Source of the DNA: Candidatus Zixiibacteriota bacterium | Lineage (GTDB): Bacteria > Zixibacteria > MSB-5A5 > GN15 > FEB-12 | DNA: 8,999 nucleotides | Assembly (NCBI GenBank): GCA_018816665.1 | Contig: JAHIVM010000140.1 | Location: forward strand, 1-8,999 | Direction of reading: 5' to 3' | Shown here: positions 1 through 5,619 of the stretch, piece by piece | Numbering within the stretch: the first letter of the stretch is position 1 | Layout of the letters: the number at the start of each line of letters is the position of its first letter | The notes under the pieces: model-generated | What the model was told of the DNA's origin: nothing | Seen by the model: only the letters and a program-made list of their open reading frames with translations | The model's database searches: none | Position numbers and translations under genes: made by a program

Positions 1-908
1 CCTTTCAGACCGATACCCTCGATCATCGCGGCCAGCGAGGAGATTATGCCGGACGTCTCAATGGGCAGGAAGATTTTGTTCGCCTTGTTGTTGGCCAGTT
101 CCGGCAGCATTTCCAGATACTTCAGCGTGATCAGTTTGTCATCAGGTTTGCCGTCGTGGATCGCCTGGAACACGCCCGAAATCGCCTTTGCCTGGCCTTC
201 GGCCACGGCAATCTGACGGTATTTCTCGGCATCGGCTTTGGTTTTGACCGCCTCGGCGTAACCCTCGGCCTCAAGGATCTGGGACTGTTTGGTGCCCTCG
301 GCCTTGGTAATGTTGGCCTGACGGATCGCCTCGGCATCGAGAATCGCGGCGCGCTTGTCGCGTTCAGCCTTCATCTGGCGGCTCATGGCGGCGGTGATAT
401 CTACCGGCGGGTCGATCCGCTGCAGCTCGATACGGTTGACTTTCACGCCCCACTTGTCCGTGGCGGCATCCATGACATCGCGCAACTGCAGGTTGACCTC
501 ATCGCGCGAGGCAAGGCAGGCATCCAGATCCAGTTCACCGATAACGTTACGCAGGTTGGTCTGGGCCAGCTTGGTTGACGCTATGATATAGTTGGTGATT
601 TCGTAGCGCGAACGGAACGGGTCGGTCACCTGGATGTAAATTATGGCATCCACCTCGACTCCGACATTGTCGCGGGTAATCACGAGCTGCGCGGGGACAT
701 CGATAACCACCTCGCGCATATCCACCTTCTGCATGGTGTCCATGAAGGGGACAATCAGGTTGAGGCCGGGATCCAGAATCCGCTGGAACTTACCCAGGCG
801 CTCGACCAGTCCCTTTTCGAACGGCCGCACAATGCGGATGGACATCAGGACCACCGCGGCGGCCAGCGCGACCAGGACTATTATGAGTATTGTTACGGCA
901 TCCATCAT
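1..908 (-). CDS. SPFH/band-7 (stomatin-like) membrane protein, C-terminus off window
   Basis: Partial gene: 302 codons read from the start at 908 to the window edge, with the stop outside. Residues about 4-23 form one N-terminal membrane helix. An SPFH/prohibitin-homology domain follows (about 24-175, including the VRPFEKGLVERLGKF-type entry and DPGLNLIVPF). Next is an Ala/Glu/Lys-rich coiled coil (about 175-245), then a C-terminal segment with the KYLEMLPELANNK motif typical of QmcA/stomatin proteins. These proteins oligomerise at the membrane and are thought to scaffold or regulate proteases and membrane domains. Two adjacent ATG codons (908 and 905) are possible starts. 908 is preferred because AGGA lies 7 nt upstream. 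The NfeD-like gene ends 23 nt upstream, so the two are probably co-transcribed. Families of this type are usually slightly over 300 residues, so little is missing. Confidence 0.93.
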   Translation of the reverse strand, partial: MMDAVTILIIVLVALAAAVVLMSIRIVRPFEKGLVERLGKFQRILDPGLNLIVPFMDTMQKVDMREVVIDVPAQLVITRDNVGVEVDAIIYIQVTDPFRSRYEITNYIIASTKLAQTNLRNVIGELDLDACLASRDEVNLQLRDVMDAATDKWGVKVNRIELQRIDPPVDITAAMSRQMKAERDKRAAILDAEAIRQANITKAEGTKQSQILEAEGYAEAVKTKADAEKYRQIAVAEGQAKAISGVFQAIHDGKPDDKLITLKYLEMLPELANNKANKIFLPIETSGIISSLAAMIEGIGLK

Positions 909-931
909 ATTGCTATCCTTTCCCTAACTCT

Positions 932-1366
932 CTAAGAAACAAATCTCTCCACATTGACGCGGGTACCGCTCACCGAGAGGATTTTCACCCTGGCGCCCGA
1001 CGGTATCGTTTCTGTCGCGGTCGCCGCCCAGGTTTCACCCTCGAACTGCACCCGGCCGCCGAGATCGGGGTCGATATCCTTCGTGACGAGGGCCACCTTG
1101 CCGATCATGCGGTCAACATTGGACAACTCCGCCGATTCTTTGGTCATTCTTTTGGCGAACTTCCGGGTAAGGGGCAGCAACGCTACCGATACGACCGCAA
1201 ACAGGCCAACCTGCCAGTTGATTGATCCCTCGGGGCCTACCTGGGCGTAAATGCCGGCGCAGGCGGCGCCGACCGCAAAGCAAATAAATATCATGGTGGG
1301 AGTCAGCAACTCGACTATCAGGAAAACCACCGCGGCGGCCATCCAGATCCAGAACATGGTTGCCAT
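932..1366 (-). CDS. NfeD-like membrane protein with C-terminal OB-fold domain
   Basis: 144-residue short-form NfeD homologue. Hydrophobic helices are visible at about residues 5-22, 24-42 and 50-67. A soluble C-terminal domain (about 83-142) carries the GKV, Gly-Gly-Arg-Val, Glu-Thr-Trp-Ala and Ile-Pro-Ser-Gly-Ala-Arg-Val pattern of the NfeD OB fold. It lacks the ClpP-class serine protease domain of long NfeD proteins. NfeD proteins are encoded beside SPFH/stomatin genes and are thought to form membrane complexes with them; here the stomatin gene follows after 23 nt, which supports that pairing. The start at 1366 is backed by AGGAGT 5 nt upstream. The divergent methyltransferase begins 171 bp away, so the operon promoter should lie in that gap. 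Confidence 0.9.
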   Translation of the reverse strand: MATMFWIWMAAAVVFLIVELLTPTMIFICFAVGAACAGIYAQVGPEGSINWQVGLFAVVSVALLPLTRKFAKRMTKESAELSNVDRMIGKVALVTKDIDPDLGGRVQFEGETWAATATETIPSGARVKILSVSGTRVNVERFVS

Positions 1367-1467
1367 CGCTACTCCTTTCGTTTCTCTACAGCGGCCGACA
1401 GACTCCAGCCGTGTTTCGGATACAATACTTGCTGTCGGGGCGCATATTCACCAAATTCGGATGCAGC

Positions 1468-1497
1468 ATGTAACGCCGCCCGGGCGGGTGACGTCAA
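1468..1497 (-). promoter_or_regulatory. Possible promoter/operator region of the NfeD-SPFH operon
   Basis: On the minus strand a TTGACG (-35-like, 1497-1492) is followed after 18 nt by a poor TTACAT (-10-like, 1473-1468). The spacer is the perfect 12-bp palindrome CCGCCCGGGCGG (1476-1487), and the -35 overlaps the perfect 8-bp palindrome TGACGTCA (1489-1496). Two palindromes inside one candidate promoter could be operator sites. The -10 match is weak and GC-rich DNA makes palindromes by chance, so this is only a suggestion. Confidence 0.22.
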
Positions 1498-1537
1498 CAA
1501 AAAGCGGCTACGGCCAAATGACCTACCGGAGAGATAT

Positions 1538-2317
1538 ATGAGTTCAGCGGCGGCCCCCTACGGAAGATTCGCCGGGATTTACGACCGGATGGATGCCGAT
1601 GACCATTCCCGCAAGATGGTGGCGTATACGCAGAAGATCATGCAGCGGTTCAGGATTCGTCCCGTCGACGGTCTTGATCTGTGCTGCGGCACCGGGACTG
1701 CGATCGCCGAGTTTGCCGATTTTGGTGTCCCCATGGCCGGACTGGACCGCAGCAAAGACATGCTGGCCGAGGCGCGGAAGAAACTCAAAGGCCGCAAGGT
1801 TGATTTGTATTGCCAGGCGCTGCCGCGCTTTGAGATCCGAGACTCGGGGAGAGGGATAACGGGTGTTCGCCGATTTGACCTGGTGACCTGTTACTACGAT
1901 TCGTTGAACTATCTACTAACCGCGCGCGATTTGAAAGCAGCGTTTAGATCTGTCTATCGTCATGTGACCCCCGGCGGCTGGTTCGTTTTTGATATGAACA
2001 CGCCGCACGCGATGCGGACGATCTGGAGTTCGCAGATATGGGGGCAGGTGCGCGATGATATCGCGTGGTTGTTCCGCAACGAGTATTTCGAGAGTGATGA
2101 CAGCGCGAATTTGTACGCGACTTTTTTTGTGAAGTCGGGGAAGAGCTGGACTCGCTTTGATGAAAAGCATACCGAGCGGGGGTATCCCGATGATCAGATT
2201 CGTGCGATGTTGACCGGTGTTGGGTTTGTGGTGAAGGGGTTTTACTGTTGTTTTACGTTTCGGAAGTCGGGCCCCAGGACAAATCGTATAGCGGTGGTGG
2301 TACAGCGACCGGCGTGA
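1538..2317 (+). CDS. Class I SAM-dependent methyltransferase
   Basis: 259-residue Rossmann-type methyltransferase. Motif I is LDLCCGTGT at residues 46-54 (SAM-binding Gly loop). The acidic end of strand 2 is the Asp of AGLDRS near residue 70. The post-II segment FDLVTCYYDSLNYL is at about 113-126, and VTPGGWFVFDMNT at about 143-155 is the characteristic strand-4/5 segment. It resembles the Methyltransf_25/11 group acting on small molecules, but the sequence does not identify a substrate. The start is well supported: GGAGAG lies just upstream of the ATG. It is a single gene, divergent from the NfeD operon and followed by a hairpin and then the insertion element. It ends in TGA, which shows that UGA is a normal stop in this genome. 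Confidence 0.9.
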   Translation: MSSAAAPYGRFAGIYDRMDADDHSRKMVAYTQKIMQRFRIRPVDGLDLCCGTGTAIAEFADFGVPMAGLDRSKDMLAEARKKLKGRKVDLYCQALPRFEIRDSGRGITGVRRFDLVTCYYDSLNYLLTARDLKAAFRSVYRHVTPGGWFVFDMNTPHAMRTIWSSQIWGQVRDDIAWLFRNEYFESDDSANLYATFFVKSGKSWTRFDEKHTERGYPDDQIRAMLTGVGFVVKGFYCCFTFRKSGPRTNRIAVVVQRPA

Positions 2318-2340
2318 AGGGCGTGTATTGGTCGCGCGGG

Positions 2341-2367
2341 CTGTCATTCAAGATGGGAAAATGACAG
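2341..2367 (+). terminator. Hairpin after the methyltransferase gene, possible terminator
   Basis: Perfect 8-bp stem, CTGTCATT (2341-2348) with AATGACAG (2360-2367), around an 11-nt loop. It begins 24 nt after the methyltransferase stop codon. No run of T follows, so it is not a canonical intrinsic terminator; it may be a transcript-stabilising hairpin instead. Confidence 0.35.
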
Positions 2368-2370
2368 TAA

Positions 2371-2400
2371 CCGTAGGGCACGTGCGTCTTCGGACGTGCC
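2371..2400 (+). repeat. REP-like palindromic element, copy A
   Basis: Outer stem GGCACGT (2377-2383) with ACGTGCC (2394-2400), or alternatively CGTC-TTCG-GACG (2385-2396). The 30-nt unit matches the reverse complement of the element at 3999-4028 at 21 of 30 positions by eye, including the shared CCGTAGG edge and the CGTCTTC/GACGTG core. It therefore looks like a diverged member of the same intergenic repeat family. It lies just upstream of the likely left end of the IS110 element. Confidence 0.5.
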
Positions 2401-2459
2401 GCGTCTGAACTTCCTACAACGATCCTACGAGTGAACCTTGCACCCTTGATGTTTAACTG

Positions 2460-2693
2460 GCTGAATGTATATGCGGCGGGTCCGCGGACGCACCCACCCT
2501 TGTATCTTGGCGACGATCGGGATTCTGTTTAGAATGGGATGTAAATAGAGATCTCCGGTTGGTCCGAAGATCTCCTGGTGGCGTCGAGATCGCCCCACCC
2601 TGGGGCCGTGTAACGAGCCCGTTTGTAGCGTGATCCGACGTCATCTATTCAGGCCGAAGCCCGAACAGTCGCTGGGGACATTGTACAACAATG
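2460..2693 (+). ncRNA. Candidate bridge RNA region of the IS110 element
   Basis: Non-coding leader upstream of the transposase. IS110-group elements such as IS621 encode there a bridge RNA of roughly 180 nt that pairs with donor and target DNA. Seen in the sequence: a 5-bp hairpin ATTCT-GTTT-AGAAT (2522-2535); a strong hairpin of GAGATCT (2548-2554) with AGATCTC (2568-2574), whose loop forms an inner CGG/CCG helix; competing GC stems at 2577-2606, including GCCCC-ACCCT-GGGGC (2592-2606); and CATTGT-ACA-ACAATG (2679-2693) close to the transposase start. No plausible gene lies in 2318-2721. I could not assign the guide loops, because the element ends are uncertain. The limits given cover the structured stretch only. 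Confidence 0.4.
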
Positions 2694-2721
2694 AGCCCGC
2701 AAGCGCAAGGATGGGAATGCC

Positions 2722-3657
2722 ATGAACAGTTTTGTCGGAATCGATGTCGCCAAGGCCCATGTGGACCTGTACGACAGCAGTACCGGAAAGCATGCCCGGT
2801 TCGCGCACGACCGGTCCGGTATCAAGAAGTGTGTGAAGCAGTTAAGCTCGTTGAGCCCGCAGTTGATCGTCCTGGAGAACACCGGAGGATACGAACTTGA
2901 CCTGGCGGTGGCGCTCGATGAAGCTTCATTGCCGGTAGCGGTCGTCAATCCGCGTCAGGTGCGTGACTTTGGTCGTGCCGTGGGCCGGCTGGCTAAGACT
3001 GACCAGATTGACGCTCTCTTACTGGCCCAATACGCTGCCACCATAAAGCCGCCCCGCCGGCCCCTCGGCGATCGTGGTCATCGCCAGATGAAAGCGCTGG
3101 TAGCGCGGCGGCAGCAACTGGTCAAGATGCATACCGCTGAAACCAATCGCCGTGAGCATGGTCACGACAAATCAATCGCCCGCAGTATCAACGCTATCGT
3201 CAGAACTATCGAACGGGAACGGGCTAAGATTGAACAACAACTGGCCGAACTCATCGATCAACAGCCGGAACTAAAACAGAAGAGGCAGGCCTTGCTCTCG
3301 GTACCCGGTATCGGCCCGACCACCGCCACCATGCTACTCACCGAGGTCCCCGAGTTGGGTCAACTCAATCGACGTCAAATTGCCGCCCTCATCGGGGTGG
3401 CCCCCATTAACCGCGACAGCGGAAGCTTCCGGGGCAAACGCATGACCGGCGGCGGCCGAAAGGCTGTCCGGACGCGCCTGTACATGCCTACCGTCGTGGC
3501 CTGTCATCATAACCCGGTCCTGATCCGGTTCTACCAACGACTGCTGCATAAGGGAAAACCCAAAATGACCGCTCTCGTCGCAGCCATGAGAAAACTGCTC
3601 ACAATCGTCAATACGATGCTGGCGAAAGGAGAAAACTGGAAACCAAATCTCGCTTGA
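2722..3657 (+). CDS. IS110-family RNA-guided transposase (DEDD recombinase)
   Basis: 311 residues, full length for the family. The N-terminal RuvC-like domain shows FVGIDVAK with Asp8, LENTGGYE with Glu52, and AKTDQIDA with Asp94 and Asp97: the four acidic DEDD residues. A Glu/Lys/Gln-rich helical linker (about 150-190) follows. Then comes the C-terminal Tnp20 domain, with SVPGIGPTTA (helix-hairpin-helix-like, about 193-202), IGVAPINRDSGSFRGKR (about 224-240) and TRLYMPTVVA. By alignment to IS621, the Ser of DSG (Ser233) is the probable recombination nucleophile. Such enzymes excise a circular element and insert it at sites chosen by the bridge RNA. The ATG at 2722 has GGGA about 5 nt upstream. 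The frame is uninterrupted, so the element may still be active. Confidence 0.93.
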   Translation: MNSFVGIDVAKAHVDLYDSSTGKHARFAHDRSGIKKCVKQLSSLSPQLIVLENTGGYELDLAVALDEASLPVAVVNPRQVRDFGRAVGRLAKTDQIDALLLAQYAATIKPPRRPLGDRGHRQMKALVARRQQLVKMHTAETNRREHGHDKSIARSINAIVRTIERERAKIEQQLAELIDQQPELKQKRQALLSVPGIGPTTATMLLTEVPELGQLNRRQIAALIGVAPINRDSGSFRGKRMTGGGRKAVRTRLYMPTVVACHHNPVLIRFYQRLLHKGKPKMTALVAAMRKLLTIVNTMLAKGENWKPNLA

Positions 3658-3833
3658 CAAACAAGACAGTCGCTACTAAGACCATGAGATGAGTCTATCG
3701 TTTTCCCTATGGTCCGGTTCTAACAAAAGGGGCTCCTAATTAGTCGCATCCTATCCCACCGTAAACGGGAATCGGTCAGACATCCTCAAGCAGACTTGAG
3801 AATGGCACCCGTGTTTCTCGCAATTGTTCTTGC

Positions 3834-3924
3834 GGCAGGTCTCCGATGCATCGCGCGAATGGTGGCGGTTTGTTTTCGGGTGGGTGGCGTTGGTGGTCTT
3901 GAGCTGTCGAAATAGAGACCTGCC
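3834..3924. repeat. 10-bp perfect inverted repeat bounding a 91-bp unit
   Basis: GGCAGGTCTC at 3834-3843 is the exact reverse complement of GAGACCTGCC at 3915-3924, with 71 nt between. The interior is G/T-rich on the plus strand and contains no gene. It could be a miniature element with terminal repeats, or the base of a long RNA hairpin. Confidence 0.45.
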
Positions 3925-3967
3925 CTGCAGGGGGAGAGCCGGTCGGAAACGATACGATGAAGGAAGG

Positions 3968-3987
3968 GGCAGACGAGGGCGTCTGCC
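3968..3987. repeat. Perfect 8-bp stem-loop, intergenic
   Basis: GGCAGACG (3968-3975) pairs with CGTCTGCC (3980-3987) around the loop AGGG. It sits 8 nt before the first REP-like unit of the inverted pair and may be part of the same composite repeat. Confidence 0.5.
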
Positions 3988-3995
3988 GCCCACAT

Positions 3996-4167
3996 GATCC
4001 CACGTCTGAAGACGTGGGGTACCTACGGTACAAACCGTCTTGCCCCCAAAAGGAAGGAGGGCCGGCGGGGCTGAGGACCCACCGACCCTGTGCGTGTGAG
4101 AGTGTGGAAGCTTTTGTTGGTCCGCGACCGCGGACTCCGGTATCCCATGTCTTCAGACGTGGGGTCC
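3996..4167. repeat. Inverted pair of REP-like palindromes (REPIN/BIME-like), copies B and C
   Basis: Copy B (3996-4023) contains CCCACGTC-TGAA-GACGTGGG (3999-4018 core). Copy C (4139-4167) contains CCCATGTC-TTCA-GACGTGGG (4144-4163). The reverse complement of B aligns with C almost without change across about 28 nt, including the flanking GGTA. The two are therefore one repeat family in opposite orientations, about 115 nt apart. This is the arrangement of REP doublets. Copy C begins about 11 nt beyond the stop of the FmdB gene and may protect or end that transcript, although no U tract follows. Confidence 0.6.
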
Positions 4168-4178
4168 AGTTACGACGC

Positions 4179-4382
4179 TCAACTGAATCCGCAGCCGCCG
4201 CCGCCCGAGGATCCGCACGACGGTCCGCTACTTGAGGAACCGGTCGAGGCTGCAAAGGTCGAGAGCAGGCGGGTCGTGTTGTCGCTGCCGCAGTTGGGAC
4301 AGGCGACCGAACTATCGGAACTGCTGGACAGCTCCTCATACTTTGTATCACATTCCGTGCATCTGTATTCAAACAACGGCAT
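4179..4382 (-). CDS. FmdB-family zinc-ribbon protein
   Basis: 67-residue regulatory-type zinc ribbon. The N-terminus MPLFEYRCTECDTKYEEL is the FmdB signature. Cys8/Cys11 and Cys28/Cys31 form the two CxxC knuckles that bind zinc. The C-terminal third is Ser/Gly-rich and ends in a Gly-Gly-Gly-Gly-Cys-Gly tail, as is common in this family. The biochemical role of these proteins is not settled; the original example is linked to formamidase regulation. The start at 4382 has AGAGGT about 5 nt upstream, and that ribosome site overlaps the terminal TAA of the upstream small frame at 4388-4386, so translation is probably coupled. It is the last gene of the OsmC-DUF302 operon. Confidence 0.9.
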   Translation of the reverse strand: MPLFEYRCTECDTKYEELSSSSDSSVACPNCGSDNTTRLLSTFAASTGSSSSGPSCGSSGGGGCGFS

Positions 4383-4385
4383 TGG

Positions 4386-4568
4386 TTACCTCTTTTCATC
4401 CTGCAGGGACATCCCGGCCCCAAACACAACCCCCATCGACGATGTCAACCAGGGGTTGCACATAAGCTGTCAGGTCGATCCAAACTGGACGTAGGCCAGC
4501 GAGACGGCAAGTCCTATTGCCCCGCCCCCGAGGGCAAAAAGACCGGCTCGTTTTAGTTTCTTCACCAT
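4386..4568 (-). CDS. Candidate small membrane selenoprotein (in-frame TGA at codon 33), DUF6132-like
   Basis: The frame starts at ATG 4568 and meets TGA at 4472-4470 after 32 codons. It then continues open for 27 codons to TAA at 4388-4386, 3 nt before the FmdB ATG. Residues about 8-27 are a Gly/Ala-rich membrane helix. Around the TGA the reading is FGST-U-QLMCNPWLTSSMG, followed by VVFGAGM (second hydrophobic stretch). From memory, small DUF6132-type membrane proteins have GTCPITSNPWISTLYG here: Thr, Asn, Pro, Trp and Gly match, and TGA falls exactly on the conserved Cys, which suggests selenocysteine. Cys37 gives a UxxxC pair. AGGAGG lies 12 nt upstream of the start, a rather long spacing. 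DUF302 ends 19 nt upstream. Alternatives are a nonsense mutation, or a real 32-residue peptide. The family match is recalled, not searched. Confidence 0.55.
4427..4469 (-). promoter_or_regulatory. Candidate bacterial SECIS element downstream of the in-frame TGA
   Basis: Two mutually exclusive folds follow the TGA. Fold 1 (4463-4442): ATGT, a bulged G, then CAACC, pair with GGTTG and ACAT around loop CCT, giving 9 bp with the loop 16 nt after the TGA. Fold 2 (4458-4427): CAACCCC pairs with GGGGTTG, with a 7-nt one-sided bulge and an upper stem CATC-GTC-GATG. Its loop starts with G, 29 nt after the TGA. Fold 2 matches the loose bacterial rule of a loop 16-37 nt downstream with a G among the first two loop bases. 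Short stems of this kind are common, so the support is modest. Confidence 0.35.
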
Positions 4569-4587
4569 CGCTAAACCCAACCTCCTG

Positions 4588-4974
4588 CTAAACGGAGGCC
4601 TCCATAATATCTATCAGTGTTTTTTCAACTCCGCCGGCCAGGTCCACAAGACCCGCCTGCGGCAACATCTCAGCAATCATACTCGGCCGCGCCAGTTTGA
4701 CCACGGTTCTGTCACCCTCGGTATATACGGCGTAGCGGCAGGGCATGAACAGGGAAACGTTTACGTCCTTTTTCAGCGCCTCGTGGGCGAAAACGGCGTT
4801 GCAGAGTTCAATAATCTTCAGCGGCCCGCGTTCGAGACCTTTTTCCGCAAGCGTCTTCTGGACATCGTGAACGGCCAGGACCCGAAACTTATGCTCGGCC
4901 GTCTGCTTTTCCAGGTTCGCCACCACGGTGGCAAAGTCCTTGTCCGATGTTAATATATGGGCCATTTCAGTCAT
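4588..4974 (-). CDS. DUF302 family protein
   Basis: 128 residues. The hallmark segments of DUF302 are present: IIELCNAVFAHEALKKD with Cys58 (the usual ELCNP-like segment) and VSLFMPCRYAVYTEGD with Cys79 (the usual LPCRV-like segment). There is no signal peptide or membrane helix, so it should be cytoplasmic. The family's function is unknown; members often lie beside sulfur-transfer and thiol-redox genes. The start at 4974 has GGAG about 9 nt upstream, while the next Met (codon 4) has no ribosome site. It lies 63 nt after the OsmC gene and 19 nt before the candidate selenoprotein, so one transcript is likely. Confidence 0.85.
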   Translation of the reverse strand: MTEMAHILTSDKDFATVVANLEKQTAEHKFRVLAVHDVQKTLAEKGLERGPLKIIELCNAVFAHEALKKDVNVSLFMPCRYAVYTEGDRTVVKLARPSMIAEMLPQAGLVDLAGGVEKTLIDIMEASV

Positions 4975-5037
4975 TGTTAGCGTCTCCGTGTTCTTTTTCT
5001 TTACCCATTAGATGCCCGTGGAGTGAGAACGATTCAC

Positions 5038-5457
5038 TTAATCTTCAATTATTTCGTGGGTCACGATCACCTTGGAGATTTGCTGGATAGTCTGGCTGAC
5101 CACGCAGTACTTCTGCTCGGAGAGTTCGATCGCTTTCGCGAGTTTTTTCTCATCGAGCTTGTCGCCCCGGGCGATGAATTTCATCTCGATGGTATGAAAC
5201 GGCTTAGGGTAGTCATCCTGTTGGTGGGCGGTGAGTTCGATTTCCAGCGATGTCAGGTTCTGGCGCTGCTTTTTGAGGATGTTAACAACGTCGATCCCGG
5301 CACAGCCGGCCAGACCGTACAGCAGCATTTCCGTGGGCTTGGCGCCCTCCTCGGTGCCGCCGGCCGCCTTGGCGCCGTCGGTGATGATAGTGTTACCGAA
5401 CGATGAGGTCGCCTCGAATTTCAGGCCGCCGCCCCATTTCATTTTTGCCGTTACCAT
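5038..5457 (-). CDS. OsmC family peroxiredoxin-like protein
   Basis: 139 residues from the preferred start. The two conserved cysteines of the OsmC/Ohr fold are visible: Cys52 in LLYGLAGCAGIDVV and Cys118 in EQKYCVVSQTIQ. The intervening LEIELTAHQQDDYPKPFHTIEMKFIARG is typical of the YhfA-like OsmC subgroup. These proteins reduce organic hydroperoxides or act in thiol chemistry. A start at 5469 would add MGET, but the ATG at 5457 has GGGAG 5 nt upstream, whereas 5469 has no such site. It is the first gene of the OsmC-DUF302-small protein-FmdB group, separated from the DUF255 gene by about 200 bp that should hold a promoter. Confidence 0.9.
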   Translation of the reverse strand: MVTAKMKWGGGLKFEATSSFGNTIITDGAKAAGGTEEGAKPTEMLLYGLAGCAGIDVVNILKKQRQNLTSLEIELTAHQQDDYPKPFHTIEMKFIARGDKLDEKKLAKAIELSEQKYCVVSQTIQQISKVIVTHEIIED

Positions 5458-5462
5458 AGTCT

Positions 5463-5467
5463 CTCCC
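5463..5467 (-). promoter_or_regulatory. Ribosome binding site that fixes the OsmC start
   Basis: GGGAG on the minus strand (5467-5463) lies 5 nt before the ATG at 5457. The site falls inside the codons of the longer alternative frame beginning at 5469, so the longer start is unlikely to be used. Confidence 0.65.
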
Positions 5468-5619
5468 ATATCTGAGTTGTGAATAGTCTGTTCGTAATCA
5501 ACCGACAGGTTCGGCTGAAGTTCACAAAATCAATTCGATCACAGCCGACGAAGGCCAACTGGTCGAAGATCAAAGATACGACTAAATTGAAGGAAAGGGA
5601 ACTGTCGGCGGGATGATCT

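Larger units (their letters stand above)
2422..3753 (+). mobile_element. IS110-family insertion sequence (ends approximate)
   Basis: An intact IS110 transposase gene with a long structured non-coding leader and a short tail, about 1.3 kb in total, which fits this family. IS110 elements have no long terminal inverted repeats, so the ends are not obvious. The coordinates given are a guess, placed at ATCCTA copies at 2422-2427 and 3748-3753 that might mark a repeated core. Both flanks carry REP-like palindromes, a favoured target of some IS110 elements such as IS621. The boundaries could be off by 50 bp or more at each side. Confidence 0.4.
3658..4178. other. Non-coding, hairpin-rich block between transposase and fmdB-like gene
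   Basis: No credible gene on either strand: the open frames here lack ribosome sites and recognisable domains. The block holds the right end of the IS110 element and then many small inverted repeats. These include CTCAAG-CAGA-CTTGAG (3785-3800), CGCAA/TTGCG (3819-3834), a 10-bp inverted repeat spanning 3834-3924, the palindrome CCCTGCAGGG (3924-3933), GGCAGACG/CGTCTGCC (3968-3987), and an inverted pair of REP-like elements (3996-4167). It looks like an accumulation site for small mobile or palindromic repeats. Confidence 0.55.

Noticed and set aside
2453..2948. Small minus-strand open frames over the IS110 leader and transposase start
   Set aside because: They have no domains, overlap structured DNA and run antisense to the transposase. 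They are not supported as genes.
3660..4178. CRISPR array or tRNA in the repeat-rich block
   Set aside because: The repeats are palindromic, inverted and few, with no regular direct-repeat spacing, and no tRNA cloverleaf is visible.
3776..4429. 217-codon open frame on the minus strand
   Set aside because: It crosses the REP pair and other hairpins and overlaps FmdB in another frame. It has Pro/Arg-rich random-looking composition and no ribosome site or domain.
4386..4568. Alternative genetic code (UGA sense throughout) as the explanation of the in-frame TGA
   Set aside because: The methyltransferase, the transposase and FmdB end in TGA at normal lengths, so UGA is a stop codon in this genome.
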